Part shown: positions 6,301 through 6,815 of the stretch, in pieces
How the letters are laid out: each line of letters begins with the position of its first letter
Numbering within the stretch: the stretch's first letter is position 1
NCBI GenBank assembly: GCA_900550735.1
Contig: URTD01000105.1
Coordinates: forward strand, 1-6,815
Origin: an uncultured Collinsella sp.
Lineage (GTDB): Bacteria; Actinomycetota; Coriobacteriia; Coriobacteriales; Coriobacteriaceae
Length of the DNA stretch: 6,815 nt
Direction: 5' to 3'
The notes under the pieces: generated by a model
The model's input: the letters and a program-made list of their open reading frames with translations, nothing else
Databases searched by the model: none
What the model was told of the DNA's origin: nothing
Position numbers and translations under genes: made by a program

Positions 6301-6815
6301 CGTCGATGCGAATTTCGAGATCGTCAAGGCCAAGGCCGAGCTTGCCAGCGATGAGGCACTCAAGGCCGATCTTGAGGCTGTCGACCACAAGGCATCCCTT
6401 GCCGCGGGCACGACGGGCAACGAGAAGCTGGTCAAGCTGAACGCTGCCTACGCTCGCTATAAGGCTGCCGTCGATGCCGCCGCTGGTCTCAAGGCTGCTC
6501 TGAGCGATGCCGATGCCAAGCTGTCCGATGCCAACGACGCCTATGCCGCCGCGCTGGCTGAGCTTGGCGATGCCAAGGATGCCCTGGCTGCCGCGCAGGC
6601 CGAGTACGACAAGTATCATCCCAAGGCTGAGCCGCAGGCCAAGCCTCAGGTTGCACAGGCTGCTGCAAAGGCTCCTGTCGCCAAGAAGAAGGCCACGTCG
6701 GCCGCGCTCGCCCAGACTGGCGATGACTCCGCTCTTGCGGGCGAGGTGTTCGTCATCGGCGGTATCACCCTCGTGGCCGCTGGTGTGACGCTGAGCGATC
6801 GTCGTCGCAAGCAGA
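3311..6815 (+). CDS. Giant sortase-anchored surface protein with SEC10/PgrA-type CAP domain between two coiled-coil arms (3' end just outside window)
   Basis: The frame is open from ATG 3311 to the right edge (1168 codons seen) and is nearly complete, since the charged tail RRRKQ is reached. In order: signal peptide (1-48, hydrophobic 25-48, cleavage near AIAA-PS); Gly/Ser linker with the poly-G tract; first Ala/Lys/Glu/Gln coiled-coil arm (about 70-452); linker 453-516; CAP/SCP-like domain (about 517-690); second coiled-coil arm (about 724-1102); Lys/Pro/Ala wall spanner (1103-1132); sorting motif LAQTGD (1133-1138), membrane helix (about 1143-1160) and basic tail. The CAP domain shows His567 (WDHSNC), Glu576 in AENLA, YTQEKVNYENW (602-612) and GHYLN with His661. 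This architecture is that of SEC10/PgrA surface-exclusion proteins (TIGR04320 type), named from Enterococcus plasmid proteins that limit mating with like cells. A role in adhesion, aggregation or exclusion here is inference. Cys570 and Cys659 could form a disulphide. Expression is probably switched by the poly-G tract. Confidence 0.92.
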   Translation, partial: MANYSPQHFEPRAKTVNVKGVANRAVATVLTAGLIAQPLMSPLAAIAAPSTDNGDSVQGGGSSVENTVAAGNQAVVKTAAQLAEESAKQLKDAQAAYDAAQKKADAAGQSQKQAQQQKNQASQAVSDNEIEQNAAEVAALQEKIDELKAAVEKTEQQQKKLGDLNDQFEQANKSVEDKTQALKDAKVKQDEAKKALDDAQAKLEAMGMDEYEAAKKAVEDARAKLDDANKAVTTAQDNLDQAKAAEASAQQEKQNTEAALTTAQAKKQETAAALAAATTARDNAQQKFNQAQAALDAAVSGTGVDLSALEAAKKAAAGELKTAQAELNAATDADATAQTNLQAAQAAVAAAQEKANAANAAVASAQSAYDAANKEYKDAASKRDAAKTAYEQAQQTEADKKTAYDKLVEVRKQKRSEWEAACAASNAAEKAYDAANVQVEALEQQIADLKSNMTVDQEVINKGMLGFMAYISNSSDFTAMQKSNAKDAMATLTGADDKAEWYDDYVDQDMSRDTNPLSLEQLRNALTYLDTQNNLRKANGQSALSVSLRMTAAAALNASYSSNIWDHSNCYFDNAENLAGGGGAYTGGETEDTLGWPYTGLYTQEKVNYENWIKKYGVDSEAGKDLMAHRYDSYYIYQNYYDVYHGTKDKNGNQRGDACGHYLNIIDSATVAIGIATGSGKNTDSEVTIFDYSADDTQADFTVSEFKKLVNDYIDSACNAGGTQAQKAQLKELQSKLAEAQKTLGTADTAYLAALNNQKGAQDAYTAADTNVNTAKGEYEKAKSGTAAAKTAYNAAKDALGGIDIESLEQNLDTAKGEAATAQAALDKANATLADSKTKAAEAAAHKAKARSACDAAKAKSDKASEAYDNATASVKDLTAKRDAANANLASKQGSLDDAKKADDTAQAGVDKAQAADTHAATALSDAKQAVAAKKQALSDAQAKVKAAEDELATANKAFERFAGAQKAVDDAKVAYDAAVAGVADAQKQLEAANEAVVDANFEIVKAKAELASDEALKADLEAVDHKASLAAGTTGNEKLVKLNAAYARYKAAVDAAAGLKAALSDADAKLSDANDAYAAALAELGDAKDALAAAQAEYDKYHPKAEPQAKPQVAQAAAKAPVAKKKATSAALAQTGDDSALAGEVFVIGGITLVAAGVTLSDRRRKQ
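3484..3492 (+). repeat. Poly-G tract (G9) at codons 58-61 of the surface-protein gene, candidate phase-variation switch
   Basis: Nine consecutive G follow CA of a Gln codon, encoding Gln-Gly-Gly-Gly just after the signal peptide. G9 is in frame. With ten G the next codon becomes TAG. With eight G the reading becomes GTA GTT CTG TAG. Either one-base slip therefore ends translation at once. I saw no other G or C run of this length in the window. Confidence 0.75.
4463..4480 (+). repeat. 18-bp direct repeat, copy 1 (first coiled-coil arm)
   Basis: GCCGCGAAGACGGCATAC encodes AAKTAY and is identical to 5672-5689 in the same reading phase. The copies are 1209 bases apart (403 codons) and bracket the CAP domain. 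Confidence 0.7.
5672..5689 (+). repeat. 18-bp direct repeat, copy 2 (second coiled-coil arm)
   Basis: Identical to 4463-4480. A further 15-bp in-frame repeat (ACCGCCAAGGGCGAG) occurs nearby at 5630-5644 and 5750-5764, 40 codons apart, showing that the arms carry local duplications. Confidence 0.7.

Noticed and set aside
5808..6440. 210-codon plus-strand open frame rich in Arg, Pro and Thr
   Set aside because: Out-of-frame reading of the second coiled-coil arm. The composition is typical of a shifted GC-rich frame.
4000..6600. Possible CRISPR-like or tandem-repeat array in the Ala/Lys-rich DNA
   Set aside because: Repeats are short, irregular and in phase with codons. They reflect coiled-coil composition, not spaced identical repeats.
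4991..6619. 542-codon open frame on the minus strand, antisense to the surface-protein gene
   Set aside because: It mirrors the Ala/Lys/Glu/Asp codon bias of the sense strand (GCC, AAG, GAC, GAG), which seldom gives stops in this antisense frame. The product is low-complexity Leu/Gly/Val text with no domain, and the sense frame has clear signal peptide, CAP and anchor features.

Overview
The window is high-GC DNA (about 60% by eye) with clean Shine-Dalgarno sites and Gram-positive surface-anchoring logic. The best guess is an anaerobic gut actinobacterium of the class Coriobacteriia, most likely Collinsella or a close relative. Three things point there: the tail of a large acyl-CoA dehydratase activase/dehydratase protein typical of amino-acid-fermenting anaerobes, an Ala/Lys/Glu-rich wall protein with a LAQTGD sorting signal, and the codon use. 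The genus is an inference; no rRNA or marker gene is present.

Layout from left to right. (1) 1-791, plus strand: the 3' end of a 2-hydroxyacyl-CoA dehydratase activase-related gene, closed by a strong intrinsic terminator at 820-857. (2) 858-1248: a gene-poor stretch with a short, apparently broken coding remnant (878-1098), a candidate -10 box and an inverted repeat. (3) 1249-1738, plus strand: a 12-codon mini-ORF with a strong ribosome binding site, whose stop lies one base before the start of a 149-residue membrane-anchored protein of unknown function. (4) 1758-1793: an imperfect hairpin between convergent genes. (5) 1864-3003, minus strand: a DUF389-family integral membrane protein with an EF-hand-like loop. 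(6) 3004-3310: a divergent intergenic region with a perfect 12-bp palindrome. (7) 3311 to beyond the right edge, plus strand: a giant sortase-anchored surface protein of at least 1168 residues. It has a signal peptide, a coiled-coil arm, a CAP/SCP domain of the SEC10/PgrA surface-exclusion type, a second arm of nearly equal length, a wall spanner and LAQTGD plus a membrane anchor.

The most notable observation is a run of nine G at codons 58-61 of the surface-protein gene, just after the signal peptide. Gain or loss of one G puts a stop codon within a few codons. The tract is therefore laid out as an ON/OFF phase-variation switch for a very large surface structure. The genes do not form one operon; they are independent units separated by terminators and changes of strand.
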